A stretch of DNA of 64,000 nt, taken from CAVZVW01 sp963778845. GTDB taxonomy: Bacteria; Actinomycetota; Actinomycetes; Actinomycetales; Kineosporiaceae. Positions within the stretch are counted from its first letter, which is position 1. Each line of letters begins with the position of its first letter. Under the pieces are notes generated by a model. It worked only from the letters and a program-made list of their open reading frames with translations, did not search any database and was not told where the DNA came from. Shown here piece after piece: positions 51,728 to 60,063 of this stretch. The DNA lies in contig CAVZVW010000001.1 in assembly GCA_963778845.1 (NCBI GenBank), positions 372,001 through 436,000 on the forward strand. The letters run 5' to 3'. The position numbers were made by a program, and so were the translations under genes.

Positions 51728-53567
51728 GCCGCAGGAGCGCCCGGCCACGGTCGCCGAACCTCGCGCGCGTGCCAGGCTCGCCCTGGCCTGCCTGGCGGTG
51801 CTGCTCGGAGCGGCCGACACCTACGTCGTCGTGCTCGCGCTGCCCGACATGATGAACGGCGTCGGCATCGGGATCGACCAGCTGCAACGCGGCGCTCCGA
51901 TCGTGACGGCCTTCCTGCTGGGCTACGTCGTGGTCCTCGCGGTGGCTGGTCGGGTGTCGGACGTCGCGGGCCGGCAACCGGTGCTGCTGGCCTGCGTGCT
52001 GCTGTTCGCCCTCGGGTCCCTGGTGACGGCGAACGCCCACGGCCTCGGCGTGGCCGTCACCGGACGGGCGCTCCAAGGGCTCGGCGCCGGGGGCCTGGTG
52101 CCGCCGACCCTGGCCCTCGTCGCGGACCTGTGGCCGCCGAACCGGCGCTCGATGCCGCTCGGGGTCGTCGGGGCCGCCCAGGAGCTCGGCAGCGTGCTCG
52201 GCCCGCTGTACGGTGCCGCGCTGCTGGCCGCTGCCGGGTGGCGGGCCATCTTCTGGGCGAACCTCGCGGCGGGGGTCGCCCTCGGCGCGGGGCTGGCAGT
52301 GACGCGGCGGACGGCGCAGCCCGGTACGACGGCGCAGCCCGGTACGACGGCGCAGCCCGGTGGGAGGGCCCGCGGCGCAGTCGCGGCAAGTCTCGGCGTC
52401 CTCTCGGCCGTGGGCCTTGCGGTGATGCTCGGCCGGCCCTCCCCCGTGGCGGACGACGTCACGTGGGGCCGCCTCCTGCTCCCGGTCGGTGGCGCGCCCT
52501 GGATGACCCCGCTCGCGATCGCGACGATCGCCGTGGCCGCAGCCGGGTGTGCCGTCACTGTCGCGGGCAGACCTGGCACACGTGCGCACATCCGGCGGGT
52601 GGCCGCGGCCGCCGACCTGGTCGGCGCAGGCCTGCTCGGTGTCGCGCTCGCCGCCGTCGTGCTCGCGTTCGCCACGGCAGACCCCGCGCGGTCGTCAGTC
52701 GCCGACGGCTGGCCGTGGCTGCTCACCGTCGGGGTGTCAGCGCTCGCGGGGTTCGCCGTGCGGCAGCGCCGCGCCACGTCACCGCTCGTGCCGCGCGGGG
52801 CGCTGCGTCCCCGCGGCGCGTGGGGGTCGCTCCTGGTCAACCTGCTCGTCGGCGCGGCGCTGGTCGCCGCGGTCGTCGACGTGCCCGTCTTCGCCAGGCA
52901 GACCCGGTTCCCGAGCTCGCAGGTGGCGGCGGCCGTCGTCCTCGTCCAGCTCCTTGCCGCCCTGCCCGTCGGGGCGCTCGCCGGGGGGTGGGCGGCGCGC
53001 CATCTCCCTGCCCGCGTGGTGGCCGCGGCCGGCATGGCGATGGCCTCGGCCGGTCTGGCCGCCATGGCGACCTGGGACGCCCGCGCGCTGTTCGGGCCCG
53101 CCAGCAGCGTGGCGCTGGTCGTGACGGGCCTCGGTTTCGGGCTGGCGATCGCGCCGGTGAACACGGTGCTGCTGGCCGCCACCCCGGACCAGGTGCACGG
53201 CCTCGCCGGCGCCCTGGGGGTGCTGGCGCGCATGGTGGGGATGCTCGTCGGCCTGTCGGCCCTCACGGCCGCGGGTCTGAGGGTCTTCTACCGTCGCCAG
53301 GCCGAGATCGGGTCTCCGCTCACGCTCTGCCCGCGCACTCCGGCCGACTGCCCGGCGTATCTCGCGGCCACGAAGGCGTCGGTGCTGCAAGAGCTGCATG
53401 TGATCTTCGGTGGGGCGGCGGTGTGCGCCGCGGTCGCGGCGCTGCTGTGTCTGGCGCTCCTCGGGCGGCCCAGCCCGCTCAGTTCCGGTCAGCTCAGTTC
53501 CGGTCAGCTCAGTGCCGGCGAGCTCAGTGCCGGCGAGGTCAGTGGCCTCGAACGCCGGTCAGGGTGA
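51708..53567 (+). CDS. MFS transporter, P55 (Rv1410c)-like
   Basis: This 619-aa major facilitator protein has about 14 helices. VLLGAADTYVVVLALPDMMNG and GIDQLQRGAPIVTAFLLGYVVV closely follow the P55 pattern, with GRVSDVAGRQP as the A-motif and ALQGLGAGGLVPPTLALVADL as helix 5. It would export lipids or drugs together with the LprG-like lipoprotein encoded by the overlapping upstream gene. GTG at 51708 overlaps by 20 bases. Two repeat insertions are present: TAQPGTTAQPGT in a cytoplasmic loop and LSSGQ/LSAGE at the C-terminus. Its 3' end overlaps the converging PPOX gene by 29 bases. Confidence 0.87.
   Translation: MPQPPPEPQERPATVAEPRARARLALACLAVLLGAADTYVVVLALPDMMNGVGIGIDQLQRGAPIVTAFLLGYVVVLAVAGRVSDVAGRQPVLLACVLLFALGSLVTANAHGLGVAVTGRALQGLGAGGLVPPTLALVADLWPPNRRSMPLGVVGAAQELGSVLGPLYGAALLAAAGWRAIFWANLAAGVALGAGLAVTRRTAQPGTTAQPGTTAQPGGRARGAVAASLGVLSAVGLAVMLGRPSPVADDVTWGRLLLPVGGAPWMTPLAIATIAVAAAGCAVTVAGRPGTRAHIRRVAAAADLVGAGLLGVALAAVVLAFATADPARSSVADGWPWLLTVGVSALAGFAVRQRRATSPLVPRGALRPRGAWGSLLVNLLVGAALVAAVVDVPVFARQTRFPSSQVAAAVVLVQLLAALPVGALAGGWAARHLPARVVAAAGMAMASAGLAAMATWDARALFGPASSVALVVTGLGFGLAIAPVNTVLLAATPDQVHGLAGALGVLARMVGMLVGLSALTAAGLRVFYRRQAEIGSPLTLCPRTPADCPAYLAATKASVLQELHVIFGGAAVCAAVAALLCLALLGRPSPLSSGQLSSGQLSAGELSAGEVSGLERRSG
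52311..52361. repeat. 18-bp tandem repeat in the MFS gene
   Basis: ACGGCGCAGCCCGGTACG occurs at 52311-52328 and 52329-52346, with a partial third copy to 52361. It encodes TAQPGT repeats in a predicted cytoplasmic loop. Confidence 0.9.
53478..53537. repeat. 15-bp tandem repeat at the MFS C-terminus, four copies
   Basis: Two copies of CTCAGTTCCGGTCAG are followed by two of CTCAGTGCCGGCGAG. They encode LSSGQLSSGQLSAGELSAGE, a soluble tail after the last helix. Confidence 0.9.
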
Positions 53568-53985
53568 CCGCGATCGGCAGGCTGTAGGCGGCCTGGAAGC
53601 TCTCGGGCGTGGACCCGATCCGCACGATCGCGTCCGCGTACTTGTCGAGGTGCTGCCTCACCCAGTCACCGCGTTCGGCGTGCGCCTCGGCGATCCCCGA
53701 GATCACGACGATGTCGCCGCCCTCGGCGTCCCCGGGGAAGTTCAGCGACACCTTCGAGTTGCTCGCGATGTTCCGGGCTCTCGAGGTGTCGGGCAGGCTG
53801 AACAGCCGCACCGTGCGGGCGCCGTCCCACAGGAACCACACGGGGCTCGGCTGAGGTGCCCCACCGGGGCTCACGGTGGTCAGCCAGACCACGAGGTCCG
53901 CCTCGAGGTGGTGGGCCACCCTCGACCCGAACTCGGTGCTCTGGTCCACCAGTGGTGTTGTCGGCTGTGCGCCTGCCTCTGCCAT
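53539..53985 (-). CDS. PPOX-class F420-dependent oxidoreductase
   Basis: The 148-aa protein has the split barrel of pyridoxamine-5'-phosphate-oxidase-like proteins: EADLVVWLTTVSPGGAPQPSPVWFLWDG, RTVRLFSLPDTSRARNIASNSKVSLNF and VVISGIAEAHAE. It resembles the Rv3369-like TIGR03667 group, most of whose members use F420. Start ATG at 53985. It converges on, and slightly overlaps, the MFS gene and diverges from the secreted HNH nuclease gene. Confidence 0.85.
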   Translation of the reverse strand: MAEAGAQPTTPLVDQSTEFGSRVAHHLEADLVVWLTTVSPGGAPQPSPVWFLWDGARTVRLFSLPDTSRARNIASNSKVSLNFPGDAEGGDIVVISGIAEAHAERGDWVRQHLDKYADAIVRIGSTPESFQAAYSLPIAVTLTGVRGH

Positions 53986-54087
53986 CGCGCCATCGTAGAG
54001 CCGGTCCCCCGGCCTTTGACGCCCCCCGCGGGCGAGAGAGGTCGGCCGGGGCAGAGCGGGCACGGGCAGTACCGGGGAGCACCTGAC

Positions 54088-54909
54088 ATGTCTACCCACG
54101 CCGAGGATGCTGGTGACGTGGCAGGAGGCACGCGCAGCCGTGTCGTGACCCGTGGCGCAGCCCTGCGGGGTGCGGTGCCGGCCGTGCTGCTCTCCCTCGT
54201 TCTCGGCGGCTGCTCGGCAACGGTCGTCCCGCCGGGCACCCTCGGCGCCACCCCGGGCCACGGGGTCGCGACGACGCCGCCGGGCTCCCCGGCACCGGGC
54301 GCCTCTGCAGCGGCGAGCACGCCAGGACCCGCGACTGCCCAGGCCGCCACGGTGCTCGCGCACCTGGCCGTCAAGGCCCGCGCCGCGCGGTCGGCCTACT
54401 CGCGTGCCTTCTTCGGGGACAGCTGGGCCGACCCCGCTGGCGACGGCTGCGACACCCGGGAGGACATCCTGCGCCGTGACCTCACGCAGGTGCAGCTCCG
54501 ACGGGGCGCCCTCGGCTGCATCGTCGAGGGCGGGCTGCTCGCCGACCCGTACACCGGTACGGCGATCACGTTCGAACGCGGTGTCGTCACCTCGCGCGAC
54601 GTCCAGATCGACCACGTGGTGTCCCTGTTCGACGCCTGGCGCACGGGTGCACAGTCGTGGACGGCGCAACGTCGGCTGGCGTTCGCCAACGACGCGCTGA
54701 ACCTGCTGGCGGTGTCGGGCAGGGCCAACCTGTCCAAGGGCGACGCTGACGCCGCCGGCTGGCTGCCGCCGAACAAGCGGTTCCGGTGCAGCTTCGTCGC
54801 CCGCCAGATCGCGGTGAAGGCCCGCTACGGGCTGTGGGTCACCCCCGGCGAGCACGATGCGATGGCTCGCGTGCTCTCCTCGTGCCCTGGACAGCTGACT
54901 CCGTCCTGA
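54088..54909 (+). CDS. Secreted HNH nuclease-like lipoprotein (DUF1524/GmrSD-C type)
   Basis: The 273-aa protein has a hydrophobic leader with LGGCSATV as lipobox, a Gly/Ala/Pro linker, and a DUF1524/HNH domain: GDGCDTREDILRRDLTQVQL, DPYTGTAITFERG, DVQIDHVVSLFDAWRTGAQSW (His-nucleophile motif DHVV), FANDALNLLAVSGRANLSKGDADAAGWLPPN and FVARQIAVKARYGLWVT. Such extracellular nucleases degrade DNA. Two Cys pairs would form disulfides. ATG at 54088 is weakly supported by upstream GGGGAG. A perfect hairpin follows the stop. Confidence 0.85.
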   Translation: MSTHAEDAGDVAGGTRSRVVTRGAALRGAVPAVLLSLVLGGCSATVVPPGTLGATPGHGVATTPPGSPAPGASAAASTPGPATAQAATVLAHLAVKARAARSAYSRAFFGDSWADPAGDGCDTREDILRRDLTQVQLRRGALGCIVEGGLLADPYTGTAITFERGVVTSRDVQIDHVVSLFDAWRTGAQSWTAQRRLAFANDALNLLAVSGRANLSKGDADAAGWLPPNKRFRCSFVARQIAVKARYGLWVTPGEHDAMARVLSSCPGQLTPS

Positions 54910-54917
54910 CGGGCTGC

Positions 54918-54941
54918 TGCCGTGACCGCCCGGTCACGGCA
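54918..54941. terminator. Strong hairpin between convergent genes
   Basis: TGCCGTGACC and GGTCACGGCA form a perfect 10-bp stem with a GCCC loop. It starts 8 bp after the HNH stop, and the stop codon of the converging deacetylase gene is inside the right arm. It is a plausible bidirectional terminator without a T-run. Confidence 0.7.
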
Positions 54942-55845
54942 ACGGCCGGTCCGGGCCGTCGTCGAAGACGGTCGCGGCAGCCACCTGCGACAGCGTCATG
55001 AAGTGCCCACCCACGTCGACGGCGTGAGCCAGCAACCGCTCGAGCATGAGGAGCATGTGACCCCTGCCGACGGTCTGCGGGTGCAGCGTCAGCGTGTAGA
55101 CAGCACCGGTGACCCGCGTCGCCGCGAAGTCGAGCAGGTCCGTCCACCGCCGCTCGACGTGGTCGGTGCCGACCATCGTGCGCGGGGGGCCCGGTGTCAC
55201 CTCCTGGGTCGGGAAGTCGTCGAGGAACCACGAGACGGGGATCTCCAGGACGGACGCCGCCGGGCTGGGTCGGCTCGGACCAGCCAGGACGTGGCGGTCG
55301 CCGTGGGGCCGGCGCGCGCCTGCCCGCCATGAACGGGGCCGGTAGGGGTGCACGTCGTTGGCCATGAGACTGGAGTCCCAGCCGAAACCGAGCTCGGCCA
55401 GCAGGTCCAGGGTGTGCTCGGACACCTCCCAGGCGGGCGAGCGGTAGCCGCGTGGGGTCACACCGAGCCTGGCCAGGGCCTCGAGCCCGCGTTCGAGCAC
55501 GGCCCGCTCACCCGCGCGGTCGGCGTCCGCCGGGTTCTCGTGCCCGTAGCCGTGATGGGCCATCTCGTGACCGTGGGCGAGCACGTCCTGGCACGGTTCG
55601 GGGAAGGTGTCGGCCGTGTGGCCGGGCACGAACCACGTGGTCGGCACCCCGACACGCTCGAAGAGGCCGAGCAGGCGTGGCACGGCGACCTCGGCACCGA
55701 ACTCCCCGCGCGCGGCGTAGGCCGGCCCGCGCTGGCCGAACGTGCCGTCCCAGAGGCTGATCGCGTCGAAGTCCACCGTCACGGCCACGGCGACTCGACA
55801 CCCGTCCGGGACGACCACCCGCCCCGCCTGCTGCGCGTACGTCAC
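54934..55845 (-). CDS. Polysaccharide deacetylase family protein
   Basis: This 303-aa NodB-fold hydrolase has motif 1 AVTVDFDAIS (Asp residues), motif 2 GHEMAHHGYGHENPAD (metal-binding His residues), GYRSPAWEVSEHTLDLLAELGF (motif 3 Arg and Pro) and a C-terminal TLHPQTVGRGHML (His). Such enzymes remove N-acetyl groups from polysaccharides, or in some subgroups act on small amides such as allantoin-like compounds. No signal peptide is visible, so the enzyme is probably intracellular. GTG at 55845 is used. Divergent from the HAD-like gene. Confidence 0.85.
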   Translation of the reverse strand: MTYAQQAGRVVVPDGCRVAVAVTVDFDAISLWDGTFGQRGPAYAARGEFGAEVAVPRLLGLFERVGVPTTWFVPGHTADTFPEPCQDVLAHGHEMAHHGYGHENPADADRAGERAVLERGLEALARLGVTPRGYRSPAWEVSEHTLDLLAELGFGWDSSLMANDVHPYRPRSWRAGARRPHGDRHVLAGPSRPSPAASVLEIPVSWFLDDFPTQEVTPGPPRTMVGTDHVERRWTDLLDFAATRVTGAVYTLTLHPQTVGRGHMLLMLERLLAHAVDVGGHFMTLSQVAAATVFDDGPDRPLP

Positions 55846-55894
55846 GTGCGGAGTATGCCCGGCGCCCACCGGCTGCTTCCGGCACAGTGTCCGG

Positions 55895-56578
55895 ATGGAC
55901 GCACCGCCGCTCTGGCTGCTCGACGTCGACGGCGTCCTCAACGCGATCACGCGCCGACCCGACCCGGGCGTGTGGGGCGACTGGCGGCACGGGCGGGCCA
56001 CGGCGGACGGCGTCGCGTGGCCGATCTGGTGGTCGCCCTCTCTCACGGCGGGGATCTCGCGGCTGCACTCACGGGGGCTCGTCGAGGTCCGGTGGTTGAC
56101 CACGTGGGCCGACCAGGCCAACGGCGACCTGGGCCGCCTGCTCGGCCTGCCCAGGCTGGCCGTCGTCGCTGCGCCCCCGAACCGGGACTCCCGAACGAGC
56201 ATCGGAAGGGGGACGGGTGGCGACGCGGGGACCGGTGACGGTTCGGCAGGGTCGGCCACCGTCACGTCGCACGGCGACGCCGTTGCGCAGACCGATGGCG
56301 ACGCCCGGGGAGAGACCGGCTGGTGGAAGCTGCGCGCCGTCCACGACCTCGTCGCGGCCCACCCGGGCAGGGCGTTGATCTGGGTGGACGACGACCTGCC
56401 CGCCTGGCCCTCCGCGCGGGCGTGGGTACGCACCACCGTGAAGCGGCACCTGCTGCTCGCTCCGAACCCCGAGGTCGGGATCACGCCGTCGATGCTTGCC
56501 GACATCGAGCAGTGGCTTCCGCTCCGGCCGTCCTCCGGCGGGTTCTTGTCGCCTCAGCGCCAGGATGGCGACGATTAG
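55895..56578 (+). CDS. HAD-like hydrolase domain protein
   Basis: The 227-aa protein opens PPLWLLDVDGVLNAI, a HAD-type DxDG motif I, and has EVRWLTTWADQAN (motif II-like Thr) and ALIWVDDDLPAWP (motif IV-like acidic pair). This set resembles HAD domains seen with RNA-repair or nucleotide-processing proteins. A Gly/Ser-rich insertion occupies the middle (GRGTGGDAGTGDGSAGS). ATG at 55895 is the start. It converges on, and overlaps by 4 bases, the fadB stop. Confidence 0.7.
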   Translation: MDAPPLWLLDVDGVLNAITRRPDPGVWGDWRHGRATADGVAWPIWWSPSLTAGISRLHSRGLVEVRWLTTWADQANGDLGRLLGLPRLAVVAAPPNRDSRTSIGRGTGGDAGTGDGSAGSATVTSHGDAVAQTDGDARGETGWWKLRAVHDLVAAHPGRALIWVDDDLPAWPSARAWVRTTVKRHLLLAPNPEVGITPSMLADIEQWLPLRPSSGGFLSPQRQDGDD

Positions 56579-58800
56579 ACCCCAGAGATCGCGAGGGGGT
56601 GGGGGGAGGACAGCGAGTCCGGCGGCGTGAAGCGATCGCCGTACCGGTCGGTGAGCGTCTGCGCCCGCGAGACGAAGCCGGGGACGCCGCCCGCGTAGCC
56701 CGCGACGAACTGAAGCACGCCACCGGTCCACGGGGGGAAGCCGATCCCGAGCACCGACCCGACATCGGCCTCGGCCACCGACCGCAGCACGCCCTCGTCC
56801 AGGCAGCGCACCGCGTCCACCGCCTCGGCGAACAGCAGCCGCTCCTGCACATCGGCCCACGGGATGCCGGCCGTGGCGTCGGCCGAGATGCCGAGCCGTC
56901 GGCCGTCGAGGAAGTGCTCGACGAGGCCGGGCCACAGCCGCAGCCTGGCGCCGCCCTCGGCGTACTCGTAGAAGCCCCGGCGCGCGGCGCGACCGGGCCG
57001 GGCGAACTCGTCGACCATCCGGTCGACCAGGTCACGGGCGGGGTCCGCGGCCTCCACGGGCGCGCCGGCACCAGCACGACCAGGGCCAGGGGCCGCCTCG
57101 GCGGCCCGACGTATCCGCTGGATGAGCGTCAGGCTCACCTCGTCGGCGAGCGCGAGCGGCCCGGTCGGGTAGCCGGCCTGCAGACCCGCCTGCTCGATCG
57201 AGGCCGGGTGCACGCCCTCGGACAAGAGCCTCACGGCCTCGTCCATGAACCGGCCGATCACCCGGCTGGTGAAGAACCCCCGCGAGTCGTTGACGACGAT
57301 CGGCACCTTGCCCAGCAGCGCCGCGAGGTCGAGGGCACGGGCCAGGGTGGCGTCACTGGTCTGCGCTCCGACCACCACCTCGAGAAGCCGCATCCTGTCC
57401 ACCGGTGAGAAGAAGTGCAGGCCCACGAAGTCCCGCGGTCGGCTCACCCCGGCCGCCAGCCCCGTGATGGGCAGCGTCGAGGTGTTCGACGCCAGCAGCG
57501 CCCCCGTGGCCAGCACGGGCTCCGCCTCGGCGTACACCGCCTGCTTGACCGCCGGGTCCTCGACCACGGCCTCGACGAGCACGTCGCACCCGGCCAGCAT
57601 CGCGGTCTCGGCGGTCGGCACGATGCGCGCGAGCAGGGCCTCGCCCGCCTCCTGCGTCATGCGCCCGCGAGTCACGGCCGCCTCCACGAGCCGCTGCGAG
57701 TGACCCTTGCCGGCAGCGGCGACCTCCAGGGAGGTGTCCTTCAGCCGCACCTCCAGGCCCGACCTCGCACACGCGTAGGCGATCCCCGCGCCCATCATCC
57801 CCGCGCCGAGCACGGCGACCCGTTGCGGCAGTGGCGTCGGCGGCACGCCCGCCGGCCGCGAGGCACCGGAGGAGACGGCGCGCATCGCGCCGAAGAACGT
57901 CGTCATCATGTTCTTGGCGACCTGCCCGGTCAGCAGACGCACGAGGTAGCGCGTCTCGATGAGAAGCGCCGTCTCCAGGTCCACCTGGGCGCCCTCGACG
58001 GCCGCGCACAGGATCGCCTGCGGCGCCGGGGCCGGTGCCCCTCGTGTCTGCCTGCGCAGCGTGGCGGCGAAGGCGGGCAGCGTGGCGGCCAGGGCAGGGC
58101 TGGACGGCGTGCCGCCCGGCATGCGGTAGCCCTTGAGGTCCCAGGGCTGTGCGGCGCCCGGGTTGGCCGCGATCCACGCACGGGCCGCCCCGATCATGGC
58201 CTCGGGCGTCTCGACGACGTCGTCGACGAGCCCGGCGTCCGCCGCCTGCCGAGGTCGAAACGCCCGGCCCGACAGCAGCACGGTGGTCAGCGCCTCGGCG
58301 AGACCGAGCATCCGCACGGTGCGTGTGACGCCGCCACCGCCTGGCAGCAGGCCCAGGGTCACCTCCGGCAGCCCGATCGTGGACCCCTTGGCGTCCAGGG
58401 CGATCCGGTGGTGGCAGGCGAGTGCGATCTCCAGGCCACCGCCAAGCGCGGCCCCGTTCACGGCCGCCACGACCGGCCGCCCGAACCTCTCCAGGCGGCG
58501 AAGCGTCGCCTTGATCCCCGTGAGCATCGCGGTGAGCTCCGCCGCGTCATCGGGGCGGGCCCGCAGCATCAGCGGGATGTCGCCCCCGGCGAAGAACGTC
58601 GGCTTCCCCGAGGTCACGATCACACCCGTGACGACGTCCCGCTCCGTCTCCAACCGGGCGACGGCCTGCTCGAACGACGAGGCCCATTCGGCGTTCATCG
58701 TGTTCGCCGACTGCTCGGGGTCGTCCATCGTGAGGACGACGACACCATCGTCGTCGCGCTCGTACCGCACGGTGTCGCGCAGCGCGTCGGAGGCAGTCAC
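56575..58800 (-). CDS. fadB: Multifunctional fatty-acid oxidation protein (enoyl-CoA hydratase/3-hydroxyacyl-CoA dehydrogenase)
   Basis: The 741-aa protein combines two domains. The N-terminal crotonase part has SGKPTFFAGGDIPLML, AAVNGAALGGGLEIALACHHR and the catalytic-Glu segment GLPEVTLGLLPGGGG. The dehydrogenase part has the Rossmann loop VAVLGAGMMGAGIAYACARSG, then VGLHFFSPVDRMRLLEVV and the C-terminal FTSRVIGRFMDEA. It hydrates enoyl-CoA and oxidises the hydroxyacyl-CoA with NAD in beta-oxidation. GTG at 58800 overlaps the thiolase stop (GTGA), so FadA and FadB translation are coupled. Part of the acyl-CoA dehydrogenase-fadA-fadB operon. Confidence 0.93.
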   Translation of the reverse strand: MTASDALRDTVRYERDDDGVVVLTMDDPEQSANTMNAEWASSFEQAVARLETERDVVTGVIVTSGKPTFFAGGDIPLMLRARPDDAAELTAMLTGIKATLRRLERFGRPVVAAVNGAALGGGLEIALACHHRIALDAKGSTIGLPEVTLGLLPGGGGVTRTVRMLGLAEALTTVLLSGRAFRPRQAADAGLVDDVVETPEAMIGAARAWIAANPGAAQPWDLKGYRMPGGTPSSPALAATLPAFAATLRRQTRGAPAPAPQAILCAAVEGAQVDLETALLIETRYLVRLLTGQVAKNMMTTFFGAMRAVSSGASRPAGVPPTPLPQRVAVLGAGMMGAGIAYACARSGLEVRLKDTSLEVAAAGKGHSQRLVEAAVTRGRMTQEAGEALLARIVPTAETAMLAGCDVLVEAVVEDPAVKQAVYAEAEPVLATGALLASNTSTLPITGLAAGVSRPRDFVGLHFFSPVDRMRLLEVVVGAQTSDATLARALDLAALLGKVPIVVNDSRGFFTSRVIGRFMDEAVRLLSEGVHPASIEQAGLQAGYPTGPLALADEVSLTLIQRIRRAAEAAPGPGRAGAGAPVEAADPARDLVDRMVDEFARPGRAARRGFYEYAEGGARLRLWPGLVEHFLDGRRLGISADATAGIPWADVQERLLFAEAVDAVRCLDEGVLRSVAEADVGSVLGIGFPPWTGGVLQFVAGYAGGVPGFVSRAQTLTDRYGDRFTPPDSLSSPHPLAISGV

Positions 58801-60017
58801 ACCCGCTCCACGATCGTCGCGACCCCCTGGCCACCGCCGATGCACAGGGTGACCAGGCCGCGGCGGGCGTCGCGGCGCTCCAGCTCCTCGACCATCGTGG
58901 CGAGCAGCATCGCACCGGTGGCCCCGAGCGGGTGGCCCATCGCGATCGCACCGCCGTTGACGTTCACCCGCTCCGGATCCAGCTCGAGCTCCCTCATGTA
59001 GGTGAGGACCACAGCAGCGAAGGCCTCGTTGATCTCGAACAGGTCGATGTCGCCGACTCCCAACCCGGCTGTTGCCAAGGCTTTCCGCGTGGCGGGCGCA
59101 GGACCGGTGAGCATGAGGGTGGGGTCGGCACCGCTCGTGGCGGCTGCGACGATGCGCGCCCGCGGCGTCAGCCCGAGGTCACGCCCGACCTGCTCGGACC
59201 CGACGAGCGCGAGTGCGGCACCGTCCACGATCCCTGAGGAGTTGCCGGGGGTGTGCACATGGTCGATCCGCTCGACCCAGTGGTACTTCTGCATCGCGAC
59301 GGCGTCGAAGCCACCCGACTCCCCCATGGTGGCGAACGACGGCACCAGGCGCGCGAGGCCCTCCATCGTCGTGTCGGGTCGCATGTGCTCGTCGACGCCG
59401 AGGACCGCCAGCCCGTTGACGTCGCGCACCGGGACCACCGCTCGGGCGAAGTGGCCGCCCGCCCAGGCCTTCGCGGCGCGCTCCTGCGACTGCAGGGCGT
59501 AGGCGTCGACGTCGTCACGCGAGAACGCCTCCAGCGTGGCGATGAGGTCGGCGCTGACTCCCTGGGGGACGAACGAGGTCCGCAGAGCGGTCTCCGGGTC
59601 CATCGCCCAGGCACCCCCGTCGGACCCCATCGCCACCCGGGACATCGACTCCACGCCACCGGCGAGCAACAGGTGGTCCCAACCCGAGCGCACCTTTGCG
59701 GCCGCCAGGTTGACGGCCTCCAGTCCTGAGGCGCAGAAGCGGTTCAGCTGCACTCCCCCGACGTGGTCGGGCAGCCCCGCGGCCAGAGCGGCGATCTTCG
59801 CGAGGTCCGCCCCCTGGTCCCCGACGGGGGTGACGATCCCGAGCAGGACGTCGTCCAGCCGCTGCGGGTCCAGCCCCGGGTTCCGCTCCAGCACCGCCTC
59901 GATGAGGCCCACCACAAGGGAGATCGGCTTGACGGCGTGCAGCGCACCCCCCGGTCGCCCCCGCCCCCGCGGCGTGCGCACCGCGTCGAAGACGTACGCC
60001 TGGCTGGGCGCAGTCAT
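58797..60017 (-). CDS. fadA: Acetyl-CoA acyltransferase (3-ketoacyl-CoA thiolase)
   Basis: The 406-aa thiolase has the catalytic Cys in LNRFCASGLEAVNLAAAKV, EINEAFAAVVL, His in NGGAIAMGHPLGATGA, and the second Cys in LVTLCIGGGQGVATIVERV. It cleaves 3-ketoacyl-CoA to acetyl-CoA. It is coupled to fadB by GTGA and lies 46 bp after the acyl-CoA dehydrogenase gene. It differs clearly from the other thiolase at 18.1 kb. ATG at 60017 follows GAAGGGAGG. Confidence 0.94.
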   Translation of the reverse strand: MTAPSQAYVFDAVRTPRGRGRPGGALHAVKPISLVVGLIEAVLERNPGLDPQRLDDVLLGIVTPVGDQGADLAKIAALAAGLPDHVGGVQLNRFCASGLEAVNLAAAKVRSGWDHLLLAGGVESMSRVAMGSDGGAWAMDPETALRTSFVPQGVSADLIATLEAFSRDDVDAYALQSQERAAKAWAGGHFARAVVPVRDVNGLAVLGVDEHMRPDTTMEGLARLVPSFATMGESGGFDAVAMQKYHWVERIDHVHTPGNSSGIVDGAALALVGSEQVGRDLGLTPRARIVAAATSGADPTLMLTGPAPATRKALATAGLGVGDIDLFEINEAFAAVVLTYMRELELDPERVNVNGGAIAMGHPLGATGAMLLATMVEELERRDARRGLVTLCIGGGQGVATIVERV

Positions 60018-60063
60018 GGCCCTCCCTTCGGGGCGGTCGGTCCGGTGGTGTGGGCGAGGTCGC

